Under the pieces are notes generated by a model. The model worked only from the letters and a program-made list of their open reading frames with translations, ran no database searches and was not told the DNA's origin. A stretch of DNA of 64,000 nt, from positions 98,919,689-98,983,688 of the forward strand of contig OY804578.1 of NCBI GenBank assembly GCA_963680875.1, read 5' to 3'. The translations under genes were made by a program, and so were the position numbers. Source of the stretch: Bathymodiolus brooksi (taxonomy: Eukaryota; Mollusca; Bivalvia; Mytilida; Modiolidae). This document shows, in pieces, positions 15,001-25,876 of the stretch (the first letter of the stretch is position 1; each line of letters opens with the position of its first letter).

Positions 15001-17285
15001 TTGTTTATTGTTGATAACTTATTTAATAAAGCGTTATGATCGGTTGTGTATTGTTGGTAGCTTATTTAATAAAACGTTATGATCGGTTGTTTATTGTTGG
15101 TAACTTATTTAATAAACTGTTATGATCGGTTGTTTATTGTTGGTAACTTAGTTAATAAAGCGTTATGATCGGTTGCTTATTGTTGGTAACTTATTTGATA
15201 AAGCGTTATGATCGGTTGTTTATTGTTGGTAGCTTATTTAATAAAACGTTATGATCGGTTGTTTATTGTTGGTAACTTATTTAATAAAGCGTTATGATCG
15301 GTTGTTTATTGTTGGTAACTTATTTAATAAAACGTTATGATCGGTTGTTTATTGTTGGTAACTTATTTAATAAAACGTTATGATCAGTTGTTTATTGTTG
15401 GTAACTTATTTAATAAAACGTTATGATTGGTTGTTTATTGTTGGTAACTTATTTAATAAAGCGTTATGATCGGTTGTTTATTGTTGGTAACTTATTTAAT
15501 AAGGCGTTATGATCGGTTGTTTATTGTTGGTAACTTATTTAATAAACTGTTATGATCGGTTGTTTATTGTTGGTAACTTAGTTAATAAAGCGTTATGATC
15601 GGTTGTTTATTGTTGGTAACTTATTTGATAAAGCGTTATGATCGGTTGTTTATTGTTGATAGCTTATTTAATAAACTGTTATGATCGGTTGTTTATTGTT
15701 GGTAACTTAGTTAATAAAGCGTTATGATCGGTTGTTTATTGTTGGTAACTTATTTAATAAACTGTTATGATCGGTTGTTTATTGTTGGTAACTTATTTAA
15801 TAAGGCGTTATGATCGGTTGTTTATTGTTGGTAACTTATTTAATAAACTGTTATGATCGGTTGTTTATTGTTGGTAACTTAGTTAATAAAGCGTTATGAT
15901 CGGTTGTTTATTGTTGGTAACTTATTTAATAAACTGCTATGATCGGTTGTTTATTGTTGATAACTTATTTAATAAAGCGTTATGATCGGTTGTGTATTGT
16001 TGGTAGCTTATTTAATAAAACGTTATGATCGGTTGTTTATTGTTGGTAACTTATTTAATAAACTGTTATGATCGGTTGTTTATTGTTGGTAACTTAGTTA
16101 ATAAAGCGTTATGATCGGTTGCTTATTGTTGGTAACTTATTTGATAAAGCGTTATGATCGGTTGTTTATTGTTGGTAGCTTATTTAATAAAACGTTATGA
16201 TCGGTTGTTTATTGTTGGTAACTTATTTAATAAAGCGTTATGATCGGTTGTTTATTGTTGGTAACTTATTTAATAAAACGTTATGATCGGTTGTTTATTG
16301 TTGGTAACTTATTTAATAAAACGTTATGATCAGTTGTTTATTGTTGGTAACTTATTTAATAAAACGTTATGATTGGTTGTTTATTGTTGGTAACTTATTT
16401 AATAAAGCGTTATGATCGGTTGTTTATTGTTGGTAACTTATTTAATAAAGCGTTATGATCGGTTGTTTATTGTTGGTAACTTATTTAATAAATCGTTATG
16501 ATCGGTTGTTTATTGTTGGTAGCTTATTTAATAAAGTGTTATGATCGGTTGTTTATTGTTGGTAACTTATTTAATAAAGCGTTATGATCAGTTGTTCATT
16601 GTTGGTAACTTATTTAATAAAGTGTTATGATCGGTTGTTTATTGTTGGTAACTTATTTAATAAATAGTTATGATCAGTTGTTCATTGTTGGTAACTTATT
16701 TAATAAACTGTTATGATCGGTTGTTTATTGTTGGTAACTTAGTTAATAAAGCGTTATGATCGGTTGTTTATTGTTGGTAACTTATTTAATAAACTGTTAT
16801 GATCGGTTGTTTATTGTTGGTAACTTATTCAATAAGGCGTTATGATCGGTTGTTTATTGTTGGTAACTTATTTAATAAACTGTTATGATCGGTTGTTTAT
16901 TGTTGGTAACTTAGTTAATAAAGCGTTATGATCGGTTGTTTATTGTTGGTAACTTATTTAATAAACTGTTATGATCGGTTGTTTATTGTTGGTAACTTAT
17001 TTAATAAGGCGTTATGATCGGTTGTTTATTGTTGGTAACTTATTTAATAAACTGTTATGATCGGTTGTTTATTGTTGGTAACTTAGTTAATAAAGCGTTA
17101 TGATCGGTTGTTTATTGTTGGTAACTTATTTGATAAAGCGTTATGATCGGTTGTTTATTGTTGGTATCTTATTTAATAAACTGTTATGATTGGTTGTTTA
17201 TTGTTGGTAACTTATTTAATAAAGTGTTATGATCGGTTGTTTATTATTTAATAAAACGTTATGATCGATTGTTTATTGTTGGTAA
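10345..17285 (+). repeat. Higher-order repeat B, 3472-bp unit of 81 monomers, two copies
   Basis: A second period of 3472 bp (81 x 43 minus 11) relates about 10345-13815 to about 13817-17285. Matched markers are the ggtatcttat variant (13691 and 17163), the 32-bp short monomer ttattatttaataaaacg (about 13771 and 17243), and acttattc (13351 and 16823). Inside each copy a 946-bp block (22 monomers) is repeated in tandem: the ctgctatg variant sits at 11516 and 12462 in the first copy and at 14988 and 15934 in the second. The unit therefore arose from the type-A unit by an internal duplication before being copied itself. A degraded third start follows to 17840. Confidence 0.87.
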
Positions 17286-17840
17286 CTTATCTAATAAAAC
17301 GTTATGATCGGTTGTTTATTGTTGGTAACTTATTTAATAAAACGTTATGATCAGTTGTTTATTGTTGGTAACTTATTTAATAAAACGTTATGATTGGTTG
17401 TTTATTGTTGGTAACTTATTTAATAAAGCGTTATGATCAGTTGTTTATTGTTGGTAACTTATTTAATAAATCGTTATGATCGGTTGTTTATTGTTGGTAA
17501 CTTATTTAATAAAGTGTTATGATCGGTTGTTTATTGTTGGTAACTTATTTAATAAAGCGTTATGATCAGTCGTTCATTGTTGGTAACTTATTTAATAAAG
17601 CGTTATGATCAGTTGTTTATTGTTGGTAACTTATTTAATAAATCGTTATGATCGGTTGTTTATTGTTGGTAACTTATTTAATAAAGTGTTATGATCGGTT
17701 GTTTATTGTTGGTAACTTATTTAATAAAGCATTATGATCAGTCGTTCATTGTTGGTAACTTATTTAATAAACTGTTATGATCGGTTGTTTATTGTTGGTA
17801 ACTTATTAGTAAAGTGTTATGATCGGTTGTGTATTGCTGA

Positions 17841-18520
17841 TTAGTAAATAGGCAGCGGCAAATAACTCTTGCATATTTTAGGACGAGAACAAGTTCAACA
17901 ACATAACATGAGGGAGGAATGGAATAACCCCGGTCAATAACTGCTGACTGCCATTGGAGCAAAATATAGGAGAGATGGGTGTAAGTAAAAATAACATTTT
18001 GCAGCGGTTACAATGCGCCTGCTATTTTTTAATTCTACAATGGTGGTCCTTATCTTGCAAGAGCGTGGCATTGTTCAATCACAGCACCACTGTGGTCTAT
18101 GGTCGACATTTCTGTATAAAGACCCGATGATCCCCATCGAGACGGCGTCCATTATATACTTTTATTTTAATTGGCAAAGGTATGACGTCATAATTATGTT
18201 TCAGCAGTTCACGTTAATTTTTCAGTTCAACATCGTTATTCATTATTTAGTTCTTTATTTCTTATTTTGCCACCATGTCATTCGTTTGCCACTATGAACT
18301 AATTGACGTAATAGTAATAATCAGTCAGGCCACACATACACTTAATTATTCATCGAAATATAGCAGAGGTCTTATATGACGTCCTTCATTGGCTATGCAA
18401 ACAATGTCGTGATATATTTCCCGATATATTTTACTTCGCACCTGCGTATTGTTGGGTATATTATGGACATCTGGTGTATATATACATTTTTGTGCACACA
18501 AACATTGAAATATTCATTTT
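17841..18520. other. Unclassified sequence flanking the satellite
   Basis: The satellite ends and ordinary AT-rich single-copy-like DNA begins. Short open frames exist (for example around 18013-18297), but none has a recognisable domain, codon pattern or splice context. No repeat relationship to the rest of the window was seen here. Confidence 0.5.
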
Positions 18521-18524
18521 GTTT

Positions 18525-18700
18525 CTTTTCAACTTTGACTTTTACAATGTGTCGCCTTTCGGGTAATACTCGTGACATTGACACTTGTTTGCTGGTTCGC
18601 TTATGATTTTGTTTTTACATTTTACTTGCTGAAATTAAAATGCAATCAATTTCAAAATGTTAGTAACTTAATTGCAACACAATCTGTTTATCTATTAAGC
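18525..18700. repeat. Dispersed repeat, copy 1 (mate near 31465-31650)
   Basis: Diverged match to 31465-31650. Both contain a cttgacttttg/ctttgacttttac segment, then attgacacttg, a gttcgc/gttgctc stretch, and later cttaattgcaac. The two copies lie upstream of other matching segments (19640-19770 and 31795-31910), so they are probably parts of one old element. No coding potential recognised. Confidence 0.55.
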
Positions 18701-18729
18701 AATTCCGACTTCCACTTCAACAAGAAGAG

Positions 18730-18960
18730 TTTGAAGATACCAAAGGGGCAATCAGAATCCGTATATCGAAGAAGAACAGACAACACAATGGCCAAAAGAG
18801 AAAGTACAAAAGGACAAACAACGATCTACAAAACATACATATAAAACTAAAGATCGAGTAACACGAACCCCACTAAAAACCGGGGGTGAACTCAGGTGCT
18901 CCGGAAGGGTAGGCAGTCCTTTCTCCACTAGTGGCACCCGTCGTGTTAATCTAGTTACAA
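18730..18960 (-). mobile_element. 3' tail of the reverse-transcriptase element ending at 19003
   Basis: On the minus strand this segment directly follows the reverse-transcriptase fragment at 19003-19623. The same roughly 230-bp sequence follows the plus-strand fragment at 20698-21204 (at 21430-21665) and occurs alone near 53000-53110, 60895-61095 and 63245-63440. Shared landmarks read on the plus strand here are gataccaaaggggcaatcag, acgaaccccactaaaa and gtgctccgg. Its constant position after the RT frame shows it is the element's 3' non-coding tail and not an independent repeat. Confidence 0.75.
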
Positions 18961-19002
18961 ACCCGGTTATAAGTCGTGAATGAGGAATGGACCGGGAAGT
19001 GT

Positions 19003-19623
19003 TTACGACCAGTGGAACATATCCGTGATCATTTGTGACACAGAAATTCCAGAACGGTCAATCAAGTCATGGTGGCGACCGTAAAATTTTCGAAGTGATG
19101 ACTTCAACTTAACTAAGAGGAACCCTTGGTTTAGTAGCTTCCTTGTTAGCATCAACCCTCTATCAAGGAAATCCTGATAGGAACCACAAGCTCTGGAATA
19201 TCGTTTCATCTGAGAGAGATCTACTCCATATGCAGGTGCTGCAGGAATGTTGCTACATATAAATGGAAAGTTCACAATAGGAAAATTGAAATCATCTCTT
19301 TTGTCGTAAAGTTTCGTTCTTAACCGACCCCTATTGTCGATTTCGAGGTGTAGGCCAAAGTATGAAGCAGACCTATCTGTATCTGTGGTATCATTTATTT
19401 CAAGCTCAATGGAATAGATGCGATCAACAAAATCACCAAACCTAGAATTAGGTAGTAAAAGGACATCATCTATATAGCGGAACGTGAAATTAAAGGATCG
19501 GGATAACTTCTTTTCGTTTTTCTTGAGAAACCCCTGTATGAAGTCTGCCTCGTGCGAATAAAGGAACAAGTCGGCAGCGAGAAGATAAGTCCTATTAGAA
19601 TCGAAATAATTCATGGAAGTCAT
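19003..19623 (-). pseudogene. Reverse-transcriptase fragment, Penelope-like or related (5'-truncated)
   Basis: An open minus-strand frame of 206 residues. It carries the RT active-site motif FRYIDDVL with YIDD at residues 50-53. After that comes a conserved block with SYFGLHLEID, RLRTKLYDKRDDFNF and a SQMKRYSRA stretch typical of the post-catalytic thumb region of Penelope-like or allied RTs. The N-terminal RT motifs are missing, so the copy is 5'-truncated. No endonuclease (for example GIY-YIG) follows; the element's non-coding tail comes next at 18960-18730. Two further copies lie at 20698-21204 (+) and 25877-26242 (-). I am confident it is an RT, less so of the clade. This copy has no internal stop and is the least decayed of the three. 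Confidence 0.82.
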
Positions 19624-19639
19624 AGTTTGTATGAGGTTT

Positions 19640-19770
19640 TAAAATGGATAACATTATTTCCGTTGCATTTCAATACTCGCTTTCGCTCGGGATATTATTA
19701 GACTGTTTACGAAAATAATGTCTCCTATTTCTAAGCTACATATAAAATATGGCTTCCATGAATTCTTGCT
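19640..19770. repeat. Dispersed repeat (mate at 31795-31910)
   Basis: Shares with 31795-31910 the ordered segments atgg(g/a)ta(g/a)cattattt, the tcgcxxtcgctcgg stretch, and aatatggcttccatgaatt/aactatggcttccatcaatt. Both copies lie some distance downstream of the other dispersed repeat (18525-18700 and 31465-31650). No coding potential seen. Confidence 0.55.
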
Positions 19771-20697
19771 TAAAGCACTAACAATACTTATATTATGTAC
19801 ATCCGGTTCTTTCTTTTTTAATCATGTTTAATCCCTAGCTGTAATTGTTTTCGTGTATTAACTTGTTTATCTGCATAGCAAACGCAAGGCCACATTTTTG
19901 ATTAGATATTAACTTTTGTGGTAAATTCCAACTTTCATTTATTGATTTTTTGCTTATCCGTTAAATGCTCATTTCTTTACAGAAATCAAATGTCCGATAA
20001 AGAAAGCACGTTATCTCTAATACTCTAGATTATTGATATTAATATGAAAAAAATAGTATTGCCTGATATTTTGTACTTATCATTATTTTCTCCAAAATAT
20101 TATCTTGCATACCAAATATGGCTTTTCTTCTATACCAAAGATGGCTGTACTGCTATACACCAAATATGGTTGTACTTCTATAGCAAATATGGCAGCTGTG
20201 AATTGGAGCGAACAGTATATTAAAGGTATACAGTGTGTGAACAAGTGCATACATAATATGATATCTTTTTAAATGTCCAAGGGCGAATGATGTGTGATGC
20301 AATACGACTGCATTTTTTTCATTTCATTCTGGAACATATCCATGAAAATAAAATTTATAATTATTGGGTATCATTTAAAAAAAAATACATTTCTAAAGAT
20401 CAATATAGATTTAATGTAAATAATGCACATGAATGTTTATTTTGTTGCACATGGATTGGTACGTAATCGTTCGGGTTCATTAATAGGTTATTCAGCATAT
20501 TTCTATTAGTTATGGGCTTTTTAATTTAAAATCATTTGATATACATTTCATATTGTTTTCTGACTCTTCACGGTAGAAGGAAGCTTCGCTCTGTTAGGCA
20601 ATAAGCCAGTCATGGATAGTAAGTCAAAACATTACTTCTGTCAAGTAAAGCTTAGTAAATGAAACTTAAATGAGTCTATTAGCGTTTCTACTAACTG
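19771..20697. other. No recognised gene; short degenerate tandem repeat at 20100-20195
   Basis: AT-rich filler. The only structure seen is a short run of about three diverged copies of a motif like accaaatatggctgtacttctat between 20100 and 20195. No open frame of interest. Confidence 0.5.
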
Positions 20698-21204
20698 ATG
20701 ACGTCATCGTGTCGGTTTATACATGAGCTCTTTTTGGTTGATTTGAAGTATTGCATTCGCATCTATCCCATTGACCTTGAAATAAAGGATACCACAGATA
20801 TTGCTTCATACCTTGACCTACAACTCGAAATTGACTGTGAGAGCCGATTAAGAAGGAAACTTTACGACAAAAAAGATCATTTCAATTTTCCCATAGTGAA
20901 CTTTCCAATTATATGTAGCCCCATTCCAACAGCACCTGCATATGGAGTATATATTTCTCGTTTGATCCTATATTCCAGAGCTTGTGGTTCCTATTCTGAG
21001 TTTTTTTATAGAGGATTCCTGCCAACAAGGAAGCTACTGAACCAGGGATTTCTATTGGCTAAGTTAAAGCTATCACTTCGCAACTTTTACGATCTGCATC
21101 ATGAATTGCTTAACCATTACGGAGGATCACAAATGGCCAAGGATATGTTCTGTTTGTTTGTCGTAATCACAATAAAATATGCCATACACGCTGCACGAAA
21201 ATAA
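20698..21204 (+). pseudogene. Reverse-transcriptase fragment, second copy of the same family
   Basis: Residues from about 25 onward match the minus-strand copy at 19003-19623: IYPIDLEIKDTT, ASYLDLQLEID, RKLYDKKDHFNFP, then AYGVYISRL and the YSRACGSY and TRKLLNQGF blocks. The YIDD active site and everything before it are absent, so the copy is truncated upstream of the catalytic core. The last 20 or so residues depart from the family and end at a stop at 21202-21204. The family's 3' tail follows at 21430-21665 in the same orientation. Not a functional gene. Confidence 0.8.
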
Positions 21205-21429
21205 CCCTGTACCAGCCTCTTCCCGTGTTGTTACACATGATTTTGAAATTGTTCCACTGTCACCTGTCTTGATAAACGGTGGATTCGTTTTTCTCGATCA
21301 ACGTTTCATTTCTATTCGTGTAGATAGTAAAGATACGTTGATATAAACTAGTGACTGTGAATCATTCTATTAAAAACGAAACCTCTGCTTGAAATTGAAT
21401 TTGTCGTAATCACAGTCCAGTCCTCTCCT

Positions 21430-21665
21430 CATTCATGACTTATCACCGGGTTTGTAACACGATGGGTACCGCATTTGAACCAGGAACTGCTTACCCTGCC
21501 GGAGCACCTACGTTCACCCCCGTCTTTTAGTGGGGTTCGTGTAGTGTTCTGTAAATCATTCTTTGTCTTTTTGTTTTTCTTTCTTTTGACCATTCTATTG
21601 TCTATCCTTCTATTTACGGCTTCTGATTACTCTTTGGTATCTTCAAACTTTTCTTGATCTGCCAT
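21430..21665 (+). mobile_element. 3' tail of the plus-strand reverse-transcriptase copy
   Basis: Reverse complement of the tail at 18730-18960. Shared features in order are tcatgacttat, ccgggtttgtaac, a ccggagcacct stretch, ttagtggggttcgtgt and ctttggtatcttcaaac. It follows the RT fragment at 20698-21204 in the same relative position and orientation as in the minus-strand copy. Confidence 0.72.
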
Positions 21666-21836
21666 AGTAATTACTGATCCCTAAATCTATATTAGCAACA
21701 GACTAAGCTAATATAAGTATGTTTGATGTTTAATTTTCCGACTAATAATTATAGTGAGTAATTATTATATGTCGCTAAATGAGCAATTTTTACAGTTATA
21801 TCATATTGAGAACAAGTTTCATTTTGATTAGATGAT

Positions 21837-22085
21837 GATGGTAATTATGATGATGATATCCGCTTTGTTCTATCCCAACAGGCTTAGTTGGATTTGTATA
21901 GTGCTATCTCATGAAAACAATAGTCTTTGGGTATATAATTCGCTCCCTTCGGACATAGTATCATGATTCCTAACCAACCAGTCGTTTTTCTTACTCCTTA
22001 ATTGTACTTGCGTAACGGAGAAGCAACAAATACTAATCTTGTTGCCTTAGGCTTGGCCCGACACCAAATTATTAATCGAAAATTT
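21837..22085 (-). mobile_element. tRNA-derived SINE, type 1, partial
   Basis: Minus-strand copy of the SINE seen nearly complete at 27375-27735 and, on the plus strand, at 61545-61990. Shared body segments read on the plus strand here: gatatccgctttgt, caacaggcttag, atagtgctatctca and gagaagcaacaaatac. The tRNA-like head is missing at the right end, next to the G-rich MITE beginning at 22104. Confidence 0.72.
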
Positions 22086-22100
22086 AAACACCAAGCATAC

Positions 22101-22399
22101 TTAGGGACGGACCATTTAACTTCCAGGGGGTGGGGGGGGGGGGGGGTGGGGGGGTGGTATGGTTTTTTTCTAAAAAAATATTCTGATTCCCAATGTTGCT
22201 GAAAAAAATATTCTGATTTTGGTGGAGGAAAAAAAAATAATCTGATTCAAAGTTTTTGTCATATAACCTAATGTTAAATTGTGGGGGGGAAATTATTCTA
22301 ACTGTCGTGTTGTCCGAAAAAAAAATTATGAACGAAACAAAAAACCATAACCCCCCCCCCCCCCCCCCCCCCCCTGCAAGTTAAATGATCGATCCCTTA
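22101..22399. mobile_element. MITE with inverted repeats ending in G and C tracts
   Basis: Inverted termini: 22104 onward reads gggacggaccatttaact and the right end, reverse-complemented from 22396, reads gggatcgatcatttaact. Both are followed by long G runs: about 22126-22157 on the plus strand, and 24 consecutive C at 22351-22374. The element is flanked on both sides by tta (22101-22103 and 22397-22399), a likely 3-bp target duplication. The interior holds three copies of an A-run followed by (a/t)at(t/a)ctgatt. Length is about 293 bp and there is no coding capacity. It abuts the type 1 SINE. Confidence 0.7.
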
Positions 22400-22740
22400 T
22401 ATGAAGCTAAATGTATTGCTAATGTGAACTTACATAGAAATGAAGTATATAATCAATAATTTACGCATCAAACGAAGAGTTTACAACGTACATCTTGAAA
22501 TCTAAAACGTGTTAGACAATAAGATGTATTCAATTACAATTAATGCATGTGTTTATCTATATTGTTGATATATTGAATTACAGACACAATAAAATATATC
22601 AGCTGATGTCTATTGACGTTTGTGGTAGCGTACGTTATACCATTGACTGGGACAAAGTCCAAGGTCACTACTTACCTGCAGTGAAAGCAATAATACAAGC
22701 TTAATTACCTTTTCGTAAAAATGTGAGATCAACCGATTAG

Positions 22741-22978
22741 AGTTAGGGCTATGCTTCTGGTGGTTAACGCCACTTTCATCAATATTTCAGTCATATCGTG
22801 GCGGTAAGTTTTATTGGTGGAGAAAACCAGAGAAGTACCCAGAGAAAACCACCAACCTGTTGCAAGTTACTGACAAACTTTATCACATGAAGTTGTATAG
22901 AGTTCACTTCGCCATGAGCGAAATTCGAACTCACAACTTTAGTGGTGATATGCACTCAATCGATTAGCAAAATTAAAA
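22741..22978 (-). mobile_element. tRNA-derived SINE, type 2, copy 1
   Basis: One of five long copies of a roughly 240-290-bp repeat. Plus-strand landmarks are ggttaacgccactttcatca, catatcgtggcggt, an accacc stretch, gacaaactttatcacat and gcgaaattcgaactca. The last is the reverse complement of a Pol III B box (gagttcgaatt), so the tRNA-like head is on the right and the element points to the minus strand. Other long copies: 28480-28735, 50886-51108, 52503-52795 and 53955-54232. Confidence 0.72.
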
Positions 22979-24470
22979 AAAAATGAAATGTATTGTTGAA
23001 AGAAATGGAAAAGAATTTATGAACGTGCTTTGCGCTTTTTTTTCTAATGCAGTATTGTATTGTAGACATATATTTATTAAATGTGTATCATGATCAATGG
23101 AATAAAATAATATTTACATTAATAAACGGTAGTTTCAGTACTTTAGAAGGTTTGTTTTTGTTTTAAGGTGACATATATAACAATGACCTTTTCAGGTTAT
23201 TCCTTTAACTGGTTTCAGATATAAAAAAATAAATAAATACAGGTACCAGTTTGCTTACGATTCAAAATACTTCGTTTAAAGTAATATGAAATGCCAAAAT
23301 CATTATTTTCAGTTTTCTAAAAATTTCTGATATATGTAAAGATTAAATATATAAAGAACGTAATCATTTCACTTTTTGAGAGCTACGATGTATAAGGCAA
23401 GAAATGCAAGAAATTTAGCTTCTTTCAAAACCAGAATGATACATGTGCTCACATCAGCATCCATCGTTGTCTACGTTGGTGATGAAACTTCATGATCGGA
23501 AATCATCGGAAAGTTAATTAGCCGCCATTGTCTTGAAAAAACACGTACGAGATGGAATGATTTTCTGTTCTTAATCGCAGATGATCGCGATTTTCGTCCT
23601 CAAGCATGCACGAATGGTTTAGTTTTTAGGGAATGTAAACATATCAAGAATATTTTTGAAGATATTTATTTCACCAAAAACTCGTTTCATATTACTTTAA
23701 TATAATATCATGTTTTGATTATATTTTGTGGAAAAACGCCAACACACAATTATTAATTATTCATAGTCTAAATAAAAACGTCATACTAACTTACCTAACT
23801 TCGATTGTCCCTGGTCCCTACACTACAGTAAAAGTAGAATATATATAGTTCTATGTAATTAAGCCGTTATATATTGTGTACAAAAATATAATAAAGATCA
23901 GCGAACCAGTAAGAGAAAAGTCATTTAGAACGTCCAACATCTAGTTTAAAATAATATGAGACAGGCAACCTGTTTGAAGGACGAAGTCCTCAAATTTCAA
24001 TTATACGATGATCCGTGCACGTTATCATCTTTATTTTGAATGAATTTTGTGGCGGATTTGCTATGGCTGTTCCGTTCATTTTACCTACGCCGTTCTTCCG
24101 TCGAGAGATTCGTAGAAAGAGATTTTTTTATTATAATTTTATTTCAAGTTTTTTTCGATTTTGCATAGAGTAAATAATTAAATAATTGGGAATTTTCATT
24201 GAAATATATTTCTTTTGCGTTTCTAAATATCAATTGATCTATTTTTTTAAACTTCCGGTGAAAAGATATTTGGCTATCAATATAGAAAGGAGGATAAATC
24301 CTGGTTAGCCATACAATACAATACAACTACATGTAATTTATGTGTCTTTACATTTTGAGTTCCGTGTTGTGATGTCCGTTAAGATTTCCACATAAAAACG
24401 ATGTTCGGTTCGTCTTTACCTGAGAGATCATGTCTTACTTACGTTATTTGTGTTTGTTCACGCATAGTGG
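22979..24470. other. No recognised gene or repeat
   Basis: About 1.5 kb of AT-rich DNA. Open frames are short and low-complexity. A segment at 23370-23600 has a more balanced base composition, but I see no domain, splice pattern or repeat match for it. Confidence 0.5.
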
Positions 24471-24800
24471 TATCCAACACATATTGTGTTGTGTTTTTGC
24501 CTTGTTTGTCTTCGTCATGTGTACCATATGTTGCCAGTTTCTCTCGATTGTCCAATTGTGATTGACCCTTCGGTATTCTCTAACGTTTATTTATCTAAAT
24601 GTACAGTGTATGTCATAGACTGTTTTGTTTTAAGAAAAGCTTAAACATGCCAAAAGAGTAATCAGATGCCGTAAATCGGTGAAGCCCAGACATATAGGGT
24701 CTAACACCGGGATGTACAAGATCGTATTTTCTCACCCCTTGGATAAAGTAGTCCGTTAATTTAGGTGGACAATATTTGTCTATCTTACCCCGGCTCCTGG
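24471..24800. mobile_element. Decayed fragments of the RT-element tail
   Basis: Pieces related to the RT-element tail. ccaaaagagtaatcagatgc at about 24648 matches ccaaaggggcaatcagaatc at 18740. cagtgtatgtcatag at about 24604 matches 63160 and 63220. atagggtctaacaccggg at about 24695 resembles, in reverse complement, the stretch near 25430-25455. Too broken to give firm boundaries. Confidence 0.45.
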
Positions 24801-25062
24801 GTAAGACAAGCTACACGCCCTTATTCCCGCAAAATTGTTTTCCATTGAAGAATTAAACTGTCGATTTAAAGATATGCATCCGTGTCTTGGCAGTATTTTG
24901 AATGCATTTCACAATAAAATACAATGTATTTTATAAATATATGATATATATGCTACTACAACAGCGATAAATACCTGTAAAAAGGTTATTTGACGTTGAT
25001 CAAAGGGAGGTAAAAAAAATTATTCACGTTAGTTACTAACAAGGGAGAAGACTCTATATTTT

Positions 25063-25350
25063 CTCAAAGTAAACAAATATTGACACGATAGAAAGAGATG
25101 AGAAAAAGAATCAAACACCGTAAAAGGTGCAGGATTTGTTTTATTGTAGAATCTATCACAAGTTGTTAACTTTATTATTTTGAACCCTTTTAAAGTAGTA
25201 AAATTAAAATCTTGTTTTATTTTATTACGTGACATTTTGGTCCTGTGATGCGGTTCGCAAATTAATGCGCCAAACTACACAAAAAGTAAATAAACATTGA
25301 CACAGTAGAAAGGGGTGTGAAAAAGAGTCAAACGCCGTGAAAGGTGCAAG
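25063..25350 (+). repeat. Direct repeat pair, about 70 bp each
   Basis: 25063-25132 and 25280-25350 are diverged direct copies. Both read aaagtaaa(c/t)aaa, ttgacac, gatgagaaaaag/ggtgtgaaaaag, a tcaaac(a/g)ccgt segment and aaaggtgca(g/a)gat. The second copy runs directly into the palindrome at 25348. Confidence 0.7.
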
Positions 25351-25422
25351 ATAGTAAAATATGTGACACCCTCGGGTAAGATTTAAATCTTACCCTCGGG
25401 TGTCACAGATTTTACTATCTTG
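25348..25422. repeat. Palindrome, about 37-bp arms
   Basis: The left arm, starting caagatagtaaaatatgtga, and the right arm, ending tttactatcttg, are near-perfect reverse complements meeting at aagattt/aaatctt (centre about 25385). Two small mismatch sites are present. There is essentially no loop, so the structure would be a cruciform or hairpin. Confidence 0.85.
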
Positions 25423-25718
25423 AACCTCTCTTGGTGTTAGACCCTATGTATCTGAATCACCGATAGGTACGATTTGAATGGCGTCTGACGAGGCTTGTCC
25501 TTCGATTAACAGCTTCTGGTAAAAATATTTTTGACATTTACGTCACCGAATATGGTACTGCTTTGACAACTATTTTACCTATTTTGTTCCTGTATTTAAA
25601 TACTGTTATAGTGACAGCCGGAACCTTTGAACCGTAATAAGAGCGGGAGGTTTGGCGCTTTAAAATCTGATTCAACCCACCATTTCTTTAGAAATGCCTG
25701 TAACAAGTCAGGGTCATT

Positions 25719-25834
25719 ACGGTTTTCACAGTTTTCCGGTTGTTGACTGATTTTGTCTGTTTATATAATTATGAGTTTTGACTTTCCCTTTGTAAGATTG
25801 TTCGGAGTTCGGTAATTTTGTTATTACCCTTATT
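25719..25834 (+). repeat. Dispersed 115-bp repeat, copy 1
   Basis: Almost identical to 29147-29263. Both contain acggttttcacagttttccg, gttgactgattttgtctgtt, ctttccctttgtaagattgt and ggtaattttgttattaccc. High identity suggests recent copying, or ends of one element type. No frame of interest. Confidence 0.85.
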
Positions 25835-25876
25835 GATAAAAAAATATTTTTGACATTTTTCTTGGCTTCCTTATCT

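Larger units (their letters stand above)
1..17840 (+). repeat. 43-bp satellite array, about 415 tandem copies
   Basis: A head-to-tail array of a 43-bp, AT-rich monomer that starts gttatgatcggttgttta and ends in an AT-rich ttatttaataaa stretch. The spacing is exact over nearly the whole block (for example tatgatc at 1, 44 and 87). Almost every monomer has a GATC site. Monomers differ at a few fixed positions: the two bases at the junction (acg, ctg, gcg, gtg, tcg, ggc), ggtaac/gataac/ggtagc, and tatttaat/tagttaat/tatttgat. These variants act as barcodes that reveal higher-order repeats. The left end lies outside the window; the right end decays near 17840. No protein or RNA gene is seen inside. 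A centromeric, pericentromeric or heterochromatic role is possible but not shown by sequence. Confidence 0.97.

Noticed and set aside
1..17840. CRISPR-like array (short regular repeats)
   Set aside because: Units are contiguous with no unique spacers and the genome is eukaryotic with introns and SINEs. It is a satellite.
18013..18297. 94-residue frame just right of the satellite as a gene
   Set aside because: No domain, biased late sequence, no splice or conservation evidence.
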